Origin: Rapana venosa
Lineage: Eukaryota; Mollusca; Gastropoda; Neogastropoda; Muricidae
Direction: 5' to 3'
Length of the DNA stretch: 64,000 nucleotides
Assembly (NCBI GenBank): GCA_028751875.1
Contig: CM054140.1
Coordinates: 47,705,461-47,769,460, forward strand
Every line of letters starts with the position of its first letter. Positions within the stretch are counted from its first letter, which is position 1. Below, in pieces: positions 1-36,614 of the stretch. Position numbers and translations under genes: made by a program. Below the pieces are notes generated by a model. That model saw only the letters and a list, made by a program, of their open reading frames with translations, was not told the DNA's origin and did no database searches.

Positions 1-386
1 CTTTCCAGAGTGATAATTGTCTAAACTACTTGAGATGCATTAAATGTTGTGTGGTGTAACAAGAGCGATTGTTGGCTGTAGTAGTATACATACCTGTGTC
101 GTCCAGTGTTGATGTGTTGTGTCAAAAGCTGAGTGATTAGGGCACATGGAACAATTGGTAGTTTCCTTTGCTGACACCCATTCATATTGGGCGCAGTGAA
201 ATATAGGCCAGATAAGTTTAGAATAATAATGGTGTTTGTCTTTGTTCTCAAGTGAATAGGCATATATCTGTTTTAGTGTTTAGCTACATTGTAGTTGATA
301 GACACGTCCTTGTCTTACAGATCTATGCATTTGGTTTATTGCCAAAAATAAATGACCCACAATATTATGTTAAAAGTATTAGAGGT

Positions 387-402
387 TGTGTGTGTGTGTG
401 TG

Positions 403-472
<70 letters not shown>
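387..472 (+). repeat. (GT)n then (GA)n microsatellite
   Basis: About 28 bases of GT with one interruption, then about 56 bases of GA. Confidence 0.95.
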
Positions 473-476
<4 letters not shown>

Positions 477-1194
477 TGGGGGAAAAAACAAAGCATTCGT
501 TTTCAAAAGAATACCATTTAATGTGTAGAGTTAAATGATGCAGAATTTTTTTTTTGGCCCAGATCTAAAAGAATGCTGTTTATTAAACTCTGGCATTTTT
601 ATCTGTGAGACTTATTTGAAGTTAAAAAATCCCAAAGAGAACCATCATCCATCTGTCCATGGGAACTTCAGTGAATGTGTGGGTTAGTGGTATTACTTCT
701 GCTGACTGGTATAGACGTTCTAGGGAACTCTGAAGAGGAATGGTGCCAAATTTAGCACGAGGACTGATAAGACCTTTTTTGTGTGTGTTTAGACTGCCTG
801 TTGTTGCAGTGTGGGGATACAGCAGGCCCAAGGTCAGGATATCACTCCCAGCTGTTGGTGTACAATTTCCTTTAAAGCCAGCTTGAAGCTCCCATGATAG
901 CCAGCAAATATGATGTGAACTTTTTTTTTTATAAACACGCTTTGAGTGTTTGTAAAATTGAAAAAGAAACATTTGAAAATGTAAAGCTGACAGTAAGTTT
1001 TTAGTGTTCCCATCAACGAAATTATACAAGAATGGCAAAAAATTAGATTTTCCTTCAAAAATTCAAGTCTTGGAGAGTAGTCTTGTAATGAAAAGATTTT
1101 CTTGTTGCTCTTTGAGTCGAGATCAGGATTATAAGATCTTACACATTTTCTTGCTTTCACTGTTTTTCAGCATAAATGCACCCCTCCACACCCC

Positions 1195-1246
1195 ACACCC
1201 CCTCAACACACACCACACACACACACAACACACACACACACACACC

Positions 1247-1277
<31 letters not shown>

Positions 1278-1360
1278 TTGATGTAATCATCTCTTCCCCT
1301 CCATCCTTCCCCCCCCCCCCCCCCCCCTCCTCTCTCTCTCACTCACTCACTCACTCACCC
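1195..1360 (+). repeat. CA / poly-C / CT / CACT compound microsatellite
   Basis: Interrupted CA repeats, an ~18-base C run, a short CT run and (CACT)n. Confidence 0.92.
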
Positions 1361-1454
1361 CTCCCCTGTTCTCTAAACCTCTGCCCTCCCCATTCTGTCT
1401 AGTATAGTTTCATTTTGTAAACATGAGGCTTTCCAAATGGAGGCCAGGAATGTA

Positions 1455-1455
<1 letters not shown>

Positions 1456-1487
<32 letters not shown>
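1456..1487 (+). repeat. Poly-G run of 32
   Basis: An uninterrupted G run; true length is likely uncertain because such runs are hard to sequence. Confidence 0.9.
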
Positions 1488-1489
<2 letters not shown>

Positions 1490-2206
1490 GTCGGTGGGAG
1501 GGGGCTAAAATGAGTGTTGTGAGAGCTGGATTTTGCACCAGACATCAGTCATTGTAATGTCTGGCTTCAGGGACATGGCTATTGTCCAGCCTTCCTTCCT
1601 ATTTCCCCATAGAAACGTGTGTGTGTGTCAGTGTCTGTGTCTATTATTTGCCAAAAAAAACTTTAGTTCTTGTTTATATAAATAAATGGTTGGCTGGAAA
1701 ATTACGTTTTCGATTTTCACCAGTAGGCAACAAAATAGGACTGTACACAGGTCTGCACCTCTCTGGGGGTTTTTTTTTTCTGTAAAAAGCTGCCTCTTTG
1801 TAAGTTACTAAATAACTTATCAGGTTTTTCTGTGAAAAGCTTCTGAGGATACCGCCCCTTTTCTGTGAATCACATAACCACATGGACAAATGAGATGTTG
1901 CATGCAGGAGCTTCAGTTTGGCTGTCAGAATGATTACCTAGTACCTAGTCACTGGTTAAAAATGGATGAAAGAGAAGGGGAAAGACACAATGAATCATGC
2001 AGCTAAGGGCGTGCAGGGTATCCGCTGTGGGATGTTAATTGCTATATCCAAGAAGATGGTGCTTGTTAGTGAAGTGTGTTCACGGTGCAGGCTGTATACA
2101 TAGATTACATACATGGTGTGGATGGCACCTGGATCAAGTGCAGGGTTTGAATGGTGTTGTTCATTTAGTTGGGTATGAAAACTGACCAGCTATGTGCACA
2201 GATGTA

Positions 2207-2282
2207 TGCGCGCGCACGCACGCACGCCCGCCCGCCTGCCTACACACACACACACACGCACGCACGCACGCACGCGCGCGCG
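2207..2282 (+). repeat. Alternating purine-pyrimidine CG/CA tract
   Basis: GCGCGCGCACGCACGCACGC, a short CCCG/CCTG interruption, then CACACACA and CACGCACGCACGCGCGCGCG. This is a strong candidate for Z-DNA formation. Confidence 0.88.
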
Positions 2283-2858
2283 GAACACACAGAGTCTCTT
2301 TGCTATATTCACTAACTCTCTCTTGCACAGAAAGTAGCTTACTTACTGATTGAGAAATTTCTTGTCCTGGTGGTAGCTCAAACCTAATCTTAATCACAGG
2401 CCATCAAATTGCAAGTGCAATACTCTAACCACTAGGCTGTCTCCCCGCCCTGGTTTAATTTGCTTCAAATTTTATTCATATTTTTAGAGAGCAGATAGTG
2501 TGTTTCTCATGGATATTTGATTTGAAACAATATTTTTGCACAACATACAAAGACACTGATACAATGTGCATGCCTTAAATGCGGGAATACGTCTTACAAG
2601 TCGCATCAGTTGCTCAATCACATTTCATGTGTGCACACGCTATATTATACAACTCAAACACTATGCACACACAGGCTCCCATACACAGACTCTCTCTCTC
2701 TCCCCCTCTGTGTTTTTTTTCTATGTTTTTCCCCCCTTTGCACATGCTGAGGTGTGTTGGTGTGCAATCTTACTCTCTGTATGTCTTTTTGTCATTAACC
2801 AGAGAGACCTTGATGACAAAACTATTGACAAGGATTTTGTTTTTTTGCTCTGTTTCAG

Positions 2859-26398
<23,540 letters not shown>

Positions 26399-27631
26399 AG
26401 GGATACACTGTCATTGTGTGGCTGTTCTGTGTGCAACTCCTTCCGGAGTGTTGCAGTGATGTCAGGCCATGCTGTCTCTCCTGCTGTCTGTAGATCTAGA
26501 AGCAGATGGACTCTGTGGCCAGGAAAATGTTAGAACTGTTTATGCCCCACTTTTTATCAGGCCAACAACGTAGCGATTGTTGGAATGAACAATGGGAAGC
26601 ACATGAAAGGAATTTTTTTTTGCAGTGTTCATAAAGGGAGTTCTTCCCCACCCCTACTTGCATATAAGTATGAGAAAATCCTCAAATACTCCCTGCTTGT
26701 ATTGCTCACAACCATCATGGCTTGAAGACCTAGATCTATGCAATTTTTATTCATTCTTGATGACCACTAAGTTTTGTACTAGCACATATATATATATACC
26801 TTCTCTTGCTTACTGTCACACTTGAGCAGGAAGTTATTGGGGACAGGAGCTCACAAATAAGGGCTTTAGATAGATGTACAGAACATTGAACAGTTCTACA
26901 ATTGAGGCCAACTGTCCAGTATATTCCTTGTGTCACACATGTCACCTGAATCAATCATTGACTTTGGTTTGCATTACTTCTTGTCACCATAAATTTTATT
27001 ACAGGCCAATTGATATTGAAGTATGCTAAACTCAGCCTCGCATAGATCCAACTTCTCACAAAGAGCTTGCGACAGAACTTCGGGGTTTTTGTTTTTGTTT
27101 TCAAAACAAAAACATAGATGCAACTGCTGCATTTCAAGATATATTTACCTTTTATTTGGGGTGGGGGGGTTGCTGCTTTGAAATGATTTTTGTACCTTGA
27201 TCATTTTAGAATGCAGTCTTTTAAGTTCTATTTGGCTTGTCATCTTTAAACCCTTTCATTGCCAGCGCTTCAGCGTTCCTGAAATCCTCAGAACCAGCCT
27301 TTTTTTCCCCTACATTAACACAAATTTCAGTACCTGTATTGGATAAATATAAAATACCTCTGAAAACATTGTTGACTACAATTAGACATGAGGGAGTTAT
27401 CTTTTCATGTGAAGTATGGGAGTATTGTGACATCACAGCATGTTGCATTTTGATAGTGAGCTGATTATGTCATAGAAATGCGACAGCGCTGAAAGGGTTA
27501 ATGGTGAGAACAAATACATGGTGGGTTTTTTGTTTTTTTTTAACCAGTCCCTCTATGCTTTTGGCAGTATAAATATAAAATGATTTTCACAGCTCTGTTG
27601 AAGATGTGGAAGCTTTCGCAGCTCAACTTCA

Positions 27632-27637
27632 AATAAA
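27632..27637 (+). terminator. Candidate PDE7 polyadenylation signal
   Basis: First canonical AATAAA after the PDE7 stop codon, 1.2 kb downstream. Other AATAAA hexamers follow at 29.4, 30.8, 33.05 and 34.8 kb, so this is only one option. Confidence 0.25.
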
Positions 27638-28006
27638 GGGGACTTTTTGACTATTTCCAAGAAACTTCCTGTAACTCGACAAACTGGCAGAGCAGCAACT
27701 GTGATGCGATTATGTCTGTGTGCATGGACACACGAAATACAATCCAAAACTGTTGAACTCAGGTGGTAGTTTTATCTTTGGTTTTTTTGGTGTGTGTGTG
27801 TGAGAGAGAGAGAGCAATGCCATTGGAATCCATTCTGAGCTCACACTTTACACCCTGCATAATGTTCTGATGGACAGCTTCAGATTTCTATCAGTTCCAT
27901 TTGTATGTATAAAAGAAATGCATGTACATTGCAGCTAGCCATCTGTGTGCACCGTCATTCATTTCCCAAAAAATTGGCATTCCCTGGTAGAGACAAAACG
28001 GTCATT

Positions 28007-28441
28007 AATGCTATTCATGTTCAGAGTATTGTGAACGTGTTGGAGCATTCAGATGATCTCGATAATGCTATTCATGTTCAGAGTATTGTGAACGTGTTAG
28101 AACATTGAGATGATCTCGATAATGCTATTCATGTTCAGAGTATTGTGAACGTGTTAGAGCATTTAGATGATCTCGATAATGCTATTCATGTTCAGAGTAT
28201 TGTGAAGGTTAGAGCATTAGATGACCAATATGCTATTATGTTCAGAGTATGTGAAGTGTTCGAGCTTATGATCTCGATAATGCTATTCATGTTCAGAGTA
28301 TTGTGAACATGTTGGAGCATTTAGATGATCTCGATAATGCTATTCATGTTCAGAGTATTGTGAACATGTTGGAGCATTTAGATGATCTCGATAATGCTAT
28401 TCATGTTCAGAGTATTGTGAACGTGTTGGAGCATTTAGATG
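28007..28441 (+). repeat. 57-bp tandem repeat, about 7.5 units
   Basis: Unit AATGCTATTCATGTTCAGAG / TATTGTGAACGTGTTGGAGC / ATTTAGATGATCTCGAT. The spacing is exactly 57 bp where checked (28007, 28064). Two units around 28178-28275 carry several one-base deletions. Because 57 is 19 codons, one frame stays open and would repeat NAIHVQSIVN(V/M)LEHLDDLD, but no start or splice context supports translation. PDE7 3' UTR or intergenic. Confidence 0.9.
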
Positions 28442-31385
28442 ATGGGTGTGTGTATGGTGCATCTTCTATATGTAGGTATGTACACAGGTATAAACATAGA
28501 ACTGTGTGCACATGCTAATGTGTATGAGCATGTGCACACATGATAAGCTTTGCGAGATTGAAATGGTAGTACTTGTTTTGATGCAAATCTGGAAATGGTG
28601 TTCAAGTTATTTGTTAACAATCTGATGTGAATACAAATGTGATGTGGATCTTGTGTGACATTGTGCATAGCTGGTATATTCCGTGACAACTTTGCTGGCA
28701 GCTCAACCCCATCTGAATGGAAACAGGGTGATTTTCTTGTAAAGAGAAAACTTATGGTCTTCACCACTACCCTTTTTTGTTTGGTGTTTAATTTTCTTTA
28801 TCTTCGTTTTTTATTTATGATCATACAATGGATATATATACATAATATATATATACACACACACACATACATATGTATATCTGTACCCATTTGTTCCAAC
28901 AGTGTATCTTTATGTCGAAGGTTGTATGTTGATAAGTAGTACAAATGATTGCATAGTATGCATGTTTTTAATCGTGGAATTTTGTATGAGTCATTTTTTC
29001 CCCTTAGTGATCGCAGTCCTATTTGCAAGTTCTTACAAGCATGAGTGAAAACCCAAAGATCATTTCATGGAGCTTCATTGCACATTAAAAAGAAGATAGT
29101 AGAGGTAACATGAAAAAACCTGGACAGGATTTTTTTACCTTCCCCCACCCTCAAGTTGGGGTTTTATGGTACTATTCCCTCATTTTTAAAATTTTTTTTA
29201 AATAGTAAAATACCATCCCTGACTTGGTTAAAGGGTGGCTTTGTGAAGAAATATTGATAACATCTGTTCAGCTGTTTTTCAGTGCAGACAAGCAAATGAA
29301 GGTTATTGGAACAAGCATGAAAAACAAGTGATGCGAGGATTTCTAGATGAAAAGGTGTATCAATGTCTTTGCTGAAGGGACCAAGGCTTGTGTATGAGTT
29401 GCTGTTTAATCAAAATAGCTTGGGTGAATAAAGTGACTCTAAACATTCTGCTGGCATAAAAACTGATTCAGAGAATATTGGGGTAAGAAGTATTCATTTA
29501 AAATATTGATACTAATATGCTTAACATACTTGGGCAAAAATTGGAAGTACATCATCATGTTAGAATTGTATTAGAGAAAGAAAAATTGGGGTGGAGATAC
29601 TTTTAGTTAATGAAATTTAATGTGAACTTGTAATATGTGCTAAATGAGAAGTTCATAAAGCTGCTTTGATTGTTAACATCATGGAATGTTGGCTTTAGGA
29701 AGGGAACCAAGTCATTCAATAGTGTAGCTGGCTTTAACAGACCTTTCTGAGAAGTTGACTGTTGATGAACAAGTTTTGTCTATGGGTGAAACTCAGCCAA
29801 AGTAAATGATAAGGAGGAAAGACTGGTTGACAGGCCTTGGTGGTGTGCAAAAAAAAAATAGGCAAGGGAAAGCTCAGTCTGAAGAAAATGAGGACGTGTT
29901 CATAGCTATATAAATTCCATATATTATTATTATTATAGTTTGGAAGCCTGTCTGTTCCTTTTGTAAGTTCTGACATACATCAACTTTTTTTTTTTAAATG
30001 GCAAATTTATTTTGGCTGCTGTAGCCCTTTCATGTTCAGCTCCCGTTGTGGACCGACTGTCTAATATTGTTGATGGAAGGTGCCAGAAAGTAAAATGGTA
30101 CATCTGTCTGAAAGTAAAGTCATTCTAAAAAGGGAGGGGGTCTGTCTTGTTTCAAAGCATAATTTTGTGAAACCATGTTGACACAATGCATGACGTCATT
30201 AGCACAATCCTTTTTCCTTCTTCTGCACTCTGTCAACTATTTGATGCTGTAGCAATCTGTGCTATTGCATACTGTTTACTGGTTAATCTTATATAGGAGA
30301 AAATGTGCTGTTGTGTTTTGGTTTTAAACCCTATGGATAAAGATATGGAACCCCGCTAGGTGGTCATTCCATACTGTCAGTATTGAATTCTGTGGTGTTA
30401 TTCTAGAGTTGTTTAAAACTTGAATATACGTATTCTCCCCTTGTACCTGTAAATGGCCACTTTTATTATTGGATATCCTCCTTCCCCACATTTCTCTGAA
30501 GGATGGGAGGTGGTGATGTTATGCTGCCAGTGCTGAGGGTATATCATTTTCTTCCCATAGGCTATCATCAGTATGAGTGATTCCCCCCCAGCCTTCCCTC
30601 ACATTTTAAGACTTTAAAGGTACTGGTCTTTGATTTGTCATTGACATAGTTACATTTTTTCCTTCTGTAAACAGTGCTTGTCTTTGTCTTGATTTGTTTC
30701 ATTGACCTGATGGCTTTGGGTGTGTCAAGGAAATGCATCTGTATGTCTTTCTTACTCTCTCAAAAAAACGGAAAGCCAAAAAATGAATAAAACCACAAGT
30801 CAGGAACTGGGGTCCAACAGATAGGTGAAAAGCTCCAACTGTTAAACTTTGATTTGTTTCTGTGTTAAACTATTTGATTCGTTTCTGTGTTATGTGCTTC
30901 TGGTCAGTGCAGCAGATCTGCTTAATTAAGCCTGCAATGTTGGGGATATGTATCTTATTACTGGGTCCATTGCTATTCAGCCAAGATGGGGCATATGTTC
31001 ACTTCTCCCTTTAGAAACCATACTAAACAATATGTGCTTGGAATCATGTCAAAGGACGGTCAGAAGGTTTAGTTGCAGAAAGTCAACATGTTCAGCTTAC
31101 ATTGTATGCATCATCACACCTATACATAAATAATAGAATTCAAGCATAGGTCTTTTCTGCAGATGACCTTTCCTACTCATATTAATTAATGTCAGAGTGG
31201 TTACATTACTGTTGCAATGATGCAAAAATCTAATTCCATATAGATGTGCACTTTGAATTTTGAATGGAATGCATAAAGTGGACATTTTTGGCCAAAATGG
31301 CATTCCACCACTTCAGAGGGAATCCCCAAAATAATGATGGGTTGTTTTGAATGAAAAGCATTTTATATGAATGCCAGTGTAAGAA

Positions 31386-32385
31386 TAAATAGCATTATAT
31401 ATATATATATGAATGTCTAAGTATGAATAGTGTTATATATGAATGCCTGTGTAAGTATGAATAGCGTTGTATATGAATGCCTGTGTAAGTATGAATAGTG
31501 TTGTATATGAATGCCTTTGTAAGAATGAATAGTGTTGTATATGAATGCCTGTGTTATATATGAATACCTATGTAAGGATGAATAGTGTTGTATATGAATG
31601 CCTATGTAAGAATGAATAGCGTTGTATATGAATGCCTGTGTAAGTATGAATAGTGTTATATATGAATGCCTGTGTTGTATATGAATGCCTCTGTAAGAAT
31701 GAATAGTGTTGTATATGAATGCCTATGTAAGAATGAATAGCATTATATATGTGAATGCCAGTGTAAGGAAAAAAAGCATTATATATGTGAATGCCAGTGT
31801 AAGGAAAAAAAGCATTATATATGTGAATGCCTGTGTAAGAATGAATAGTGTTATATATATGAATGCCTGTGTAAGTATGAATAGTGTTGTATATGAATGC
31901 CTGTGTAAGTATGAATAGTGTTGTATATGAATGCCTATGTAAGAATGAATAGCATTATATATGTGAATGCCAGTGTAAGGAAAAAAAGCATTATATATGA
32001 ATGCTTGTGTAAGAATGAATAGTGTTATATATGAATGCCTGTGTAAGTATGAATAGTGTTGTATATGAATGCCTATGTAAGAATGAATAGCATTGTATGT
32101 GAATGCCTGTGTAAGTATGAATAGTGTTGTATATGAATGCCTATGTAAGAATGAATAGCATTGTATGTGAATGCCTGTGTAAGTATGAATAGTGTTGTAT
32201 ATGAATGCCTATGTAAGAATAAATAGTGTTATATATGAATGCCTATGTAAGAATGAATAGCATTGTATGTGAATGCCAGAGTGAGAATGAATAGCTCTTA
32301 TATATATTATATGAATGCCAGTGTAAGAGTGAATAGCATTATAATGCTTGTGTAAGAATGAATAGCGTTATATATGAATGCTGTT
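31386..32385 (+). repeat. About 34-bp tandem repeat array, ~1 kb
   Basis: Unit close to TATATGAATGCCTGTGTAAG plus TATGAATAGTGTTG, with variants (CCTATGTAAGAATGAATAGC; AAGGAAAAAAAGCATTATAT) that themselves recur in blocks, indicating higher-order duplication. Intergenic between PDE7 and MTFR. Confidence 0.9.
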
Positions 32386-33501
32386 GTTGGACTGTAGCTG
32401 TGCATGAATTTGTTTTTGGGTGGAGTATGCATACATGTATGTGAATGTTATTTTGCATAATGGAGTCCACTGTAGTTTGGGACTCTTTTTTTTTTTCCAC
32501 CTTTATTCGATAAATGCTCATTTCATTTATTTTTTAAAGTATTCCCCTACTGCTGCTTTTCTATTCATATCCTTTATCCTGCCACACTCCGGGCTGTTCA
32601 GTCACATTCCTAGCCAGCAGCCCACAGTCCTGTGAGTGTTAGGTGGCCATAAGATTCTGGAGAAGAAACCAAACCTATGCACTGCTGATTGGTAATGAAG
32701 TATTCATTAGAACCTGCTGTAACCCAACATTAAGAGAACACCGCCTGCTAAGAACACTGATAATGATTATAAGCAGTTTTGTCATGAAGCCAGACTCATC
32801 AAAATAGTGACCATCCTTAATATATGTCAAATTCTTTTACTAGCGCCATGAATTGAATTGACTTGAATACCAACTTTAAAATACAGATGGTTTCTCTCTG
32901 CCTGCCTGAAAGTCGGGCTGCTCTCCCTAGGGAGAGGGCTTCGCCATAAGAGCAGTGCCACTTGGATTCTGAAGACCTGGACGTGAATCCAGCACAGGCA
33001 CAGCAGTAGGTGGGAAACACAAAATAAGATAACAGTATAAAGAACAGGACAATAAAGGAGTACTGACACTTTCCTGTACTGCAACAGGATTTACGATGTG
33101 AGCAGTTCCAATTAGGTTTGAGGTCTGTGATTATGTGCATCATGTCATGTAATGATCATTTATAAAGTGTGGAGAAAAGAATTTGTGATTCTACAATTAT
33201 TCAGTGACTGTAAAGGCTTTTTTCCAACCTCACTCTGCATAGGTGAGTAGCCTAATGGGAATTCTGGAAGTCATCACAGTCATGGGTGCTTTATTTCCTC
33301 CTCAAAGCTCACTAGACTGAAAACTTGCCCATATATTCCAGTTTTGGTTTTGTTGCATATTTCCACCCATATAGACTAGGCCCAGTCTGATCATTTGAAT
33401 AACTCTTCCTATTGAGTCCAAGTGGAGTCCAGAGCCTATGCAGGGAGCCGTACCATGCTCTGACAGTTGAAGGTAGTCGGTCATCTAAGTAATCAGTAGT
33501 T

Positions 33502-33560
33502 TACTTTCTCCCATATTGTCAAAGGGCATTACTTTCTCCCATACTGTCAAAGGGCATTCT
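33502..33560 (+). repeat. About 29-bp tandem pair
   Basis: TACTTTCTCCCATA(T/C)TGTC plus AAAGGGCAT occurs twice in a row. Intergenic. Confidence 0.8.
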
Positions 33561-36429
33561 TGCATTGAGGTTGTCACCAGTTGAAGTATACAAAAAGTTC
33601 AGTTTTGGGCACCTTTGCTCATTGAAAAGTGAAGAGGTATTACTGGAAATGATAAGTAATTCAATCCAGAAATCTTTATGGTTTATGTTTGAGTCATAAT
33701 GTTAGCATTTGATACTGCTGAGAATTTGCTTTTAACAAAGCTGGCATATAGTTTTTCATGAAAAATAGGAAGTTTTTGTATTATAAGATTACAATTAATT
33801 GTATACATTTGTACAGCAGTTCTTGATAAACTTTACACATCTACAAAAGAACATTTCAGATATGAAACAAAACTTGCTATAAACATTTATATCCTTTGCA
33901 CCAGTCACAGACTGGTCACAGCAAGTAAGTGATACTGCTAAACAAACATTTAATTAAGATTGAACTTGTGTAGGTTTTTTTTTATATGATACAATTTTGC
34001 CTAAAACTTGACTATCAGTTTAAAACTGTTACCTACAATGAAGTTTATGTTTCTATCAAGTGGATAGCTATGGACAAGTCTGCTTCCTCCCTTCCCGCCT
34101 TTTCTTTTTTGTCTGTTCATGAACAAAGGTGTATGGTACAGTTCAAGTTGGTTTCTATGTCCAAGTCTTCCAAAAATTTAGAGTCCTTGTGTTTTTAGTT
34201 TTGCCTACCATAGAATGGGATATTCTGTTGAATGTATTCAGTGAGCATGACTACAAAGAGCTTGCTGATCCAGATGTGTATAATCACAGACTTTAGTTTA
34301 AATAGGGGAATCTCCCAGTGTGAGCATGTTTTTGTTCCTGACATTTTGTGTCGGCACAATCAGAAGGAACGAGAGTTAGACACGAGATAATGAATGGAGG
34401 AAGGTGGGACTGAAGTTGCTAAGTGTGGGACGCAAGTGAGAGAGAATGTGTGAATCACAACCTGAAACATGTCCTGAATATGTACCAAGGACAAAGTCTG
34501 CTGCATTCATTTTAGTTTTCAAAAGGTATTTTGAATACCAACACTTCCATTTAACTGCTATAATCAGTACATGTATGATTGTAGTGCATTTTTTATGAGA
34601 ACTTTGCATATTATTTGTATGTGATTGCAATTTTGATTTAGCTGACAATTTTGTGGGAACAGTGAAAATGGGTCACTTCCAGATAACTATCTAATGAATA
34701 CTTTTTCACCAACATAGTTACGGAAATGTTGACCTTTGTCTTGTTTGTTTTTTGTATTCCAGTTTGTTGAGAATTGATAAAATCCATGATAAAAAAGACA
34801 TTTTATTATTTCTGTCAGCAGCCAGATTTGACAATAAACCAATGATCTCAACTACACTCTGTCTCCTTTTTATCAGTATGCAGGATGATAAATGAACCTT
34901 GAACCAAAATCCTGTAGTCTCATCAGGTTTCCCAAACCTGGAAGTGGATTTACTCTTATTTCCTAACACTCCCCCCCCCTCCCCTTCATACCCCCACCCA
35001 ACATTACTCCTCTTTCCTACCCTTGGTCCCAAACTACTCCTCTTTCCTACTCCTCCCCCCAAAAAGAGATGGGGGGGGGGGGGGGGGGGGGATGGTAAGG
35101 GCACTTAATTTATTGGAACAAAGTATATTTGGTGTATGGTACAATTCAAGTTGGTTTCTATGTCCAAGTCTTCCAAAAATAACCATAAAGAGGAATTTGT
35201 ACATGTCAGTATTTTCATTAAATTGTCAGACAGCTGAGTGCTAAAACCCATTTTTTACCCCCCCCCCCCCCCCCCCCAAAAAAAAATCTGGCCTTTTTAA
35301 AAAGAAAAGCTACTGTCTTCACAGATGCACAATACTGTACTACAAAACAAAACAAAAATCAAAATAATGGGGCAGTTCATGAATAGTTTTAACAGAGTTC
35401 CAACAAAAGTGGACTGATCCCCTTTTCAAATGTGGGGCAACAATGGCATAAAAAAGAAAGACATTTGTCAGGAAATCTTATTCTACTATTTTTGAAGAGA
35501 TTCCAAAATTCTACAACAATCTGATAGACAAATACACCCCATCTTCCAGATCTTTTGTGTCATGTATAAGATTTCATTACTTAACATCCAAGTTCGCAGC
35601 TCATGGGTTTTAGAATCCTGAGTAAATGTTTGGTATGTACATATGTGTGTGAGTGTGTGTGTGCCTGCCTACACACATGAATTTGTATTAACAGTACATC
35701 TCTTTTGCTTGCATTCACGGCATTTAGAAAGGTCCTAGTTCTCTTCCCAGTTGTGGGTGACATTTTTTATTCAAATAAAATATCTTGTACCCCCTTGTGT
35801 GACAAGTGCAGTCTGCTCTACCTGGACAGGTAGGAAGTAACCGCTACTTGACAAGGAATGCCATGCATACACTCTTATAAAGCAACAGCAACTGATTCTC
35901 ACCTGAGAAGGAACCCCCAGGCTTGTCATCTTCATGCTTGTTAACTGAACAGAAAACTTGAACGAGGGTGTAAGCACAATGCAACAAAAGGTGCAGAAGT
36001 GTAATTCTTTTCTTAGTCATGTATTCAACAGAAACAATGGAAAAAACAAACCACATTCAGATTTTTAAAAAGAAACTTTACAGAAAGAGAAAACCTGAAC
36101 ACGGAAAAATATGCAGTCATGATAGAATTTTTGCATGAAAGTTGAAACAGCAAAAACATACAACTACATGGGATCACCAGCACATATACATATTCAATGT
36201 CATAAAAATGGTTTTAAAACAAGAGGAAAAAAAGAACTATAACAAAAACCTACCCTTTATAGCAGAAATTAAAAAAGTGAAACAAAAGCTTTGGAGAATG
36301 TGGACTTCTGGAGAAACTAAAGATGTTTTCAGCACAGAATGATGCCTGCAATCTGGAAAGTATTTCAAAGGAATACTGCATAAACTATCTTGCATTCAGG
36401 TAGAATCCACTCCACCAATATCTGAAGAG

Positions 36430-36600
36430 AAGGCCATTGCATTCTGGTCGGGAAAGATAACAAAAACATTCACATCAGTGTTGTGTTTAGGCATCATCCC
36501 AAAGTTAGACTAAAACGATGTTAGTGGTGAGAAAGCAGTCACATACTATCTCACCAATGGCTAACGTCAGTGTTGTAGCCAAGGAACAAAGATGGTTAAA
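36430..36600 (+). mobile_element. SINE-S1 3' fragment, second tail type
   Basis: GAAGGCCATTGCATTCTGGT, then AGGCATCATCCCAAAGTTAG and ATCTCACCAATGGCTAACGT with GTAGCCAAGGAACAAA. It lies between the convergent genes. Confidence 0.6.
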
Positions 36601-36608
36601 AACAGATC

Positions 36609-36614
36609 TTTATT
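36609..36614 (-). terminator. Candidate MTFR polyadenylation signal
   Basis: TTTATT on the plus strand reads AATAAA on the minus strand. It is the first canonical hexamer I find downstream of the proposed MTFR stop and would imply a 3' UTR of about 2.7 kb. It sits just beyond a SINE fragment. Confidence 0.2.

Larger units (their letters stand above)
1..2858. other. PDE7 upstream intron or 5' flank, repeat-rich, no exon recognised
   Basis: I find no exon here that would splice into the first recognisable PDE7 exon, so the true start codon is probably outside the window or in a short leader exon I cannot recognise. The stretch holds long microsatellites: GT then GA at 387-472, CA/C/CT at 1195-1360 and a poly-G run at 1456-1487. 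It also holds an alternating CG/CA tract at 2207-2282 and a minus-strand SINE head near 2398-2445. The predicted short ORFs are low-complexity translations of these repeats. Confidence 0.6.

Noticed and set aside
28007..28441. CRISPR-like array
   Set aside because: The units are contiguous with no unique spacers, the DNA is animal, and there are no cas genes.
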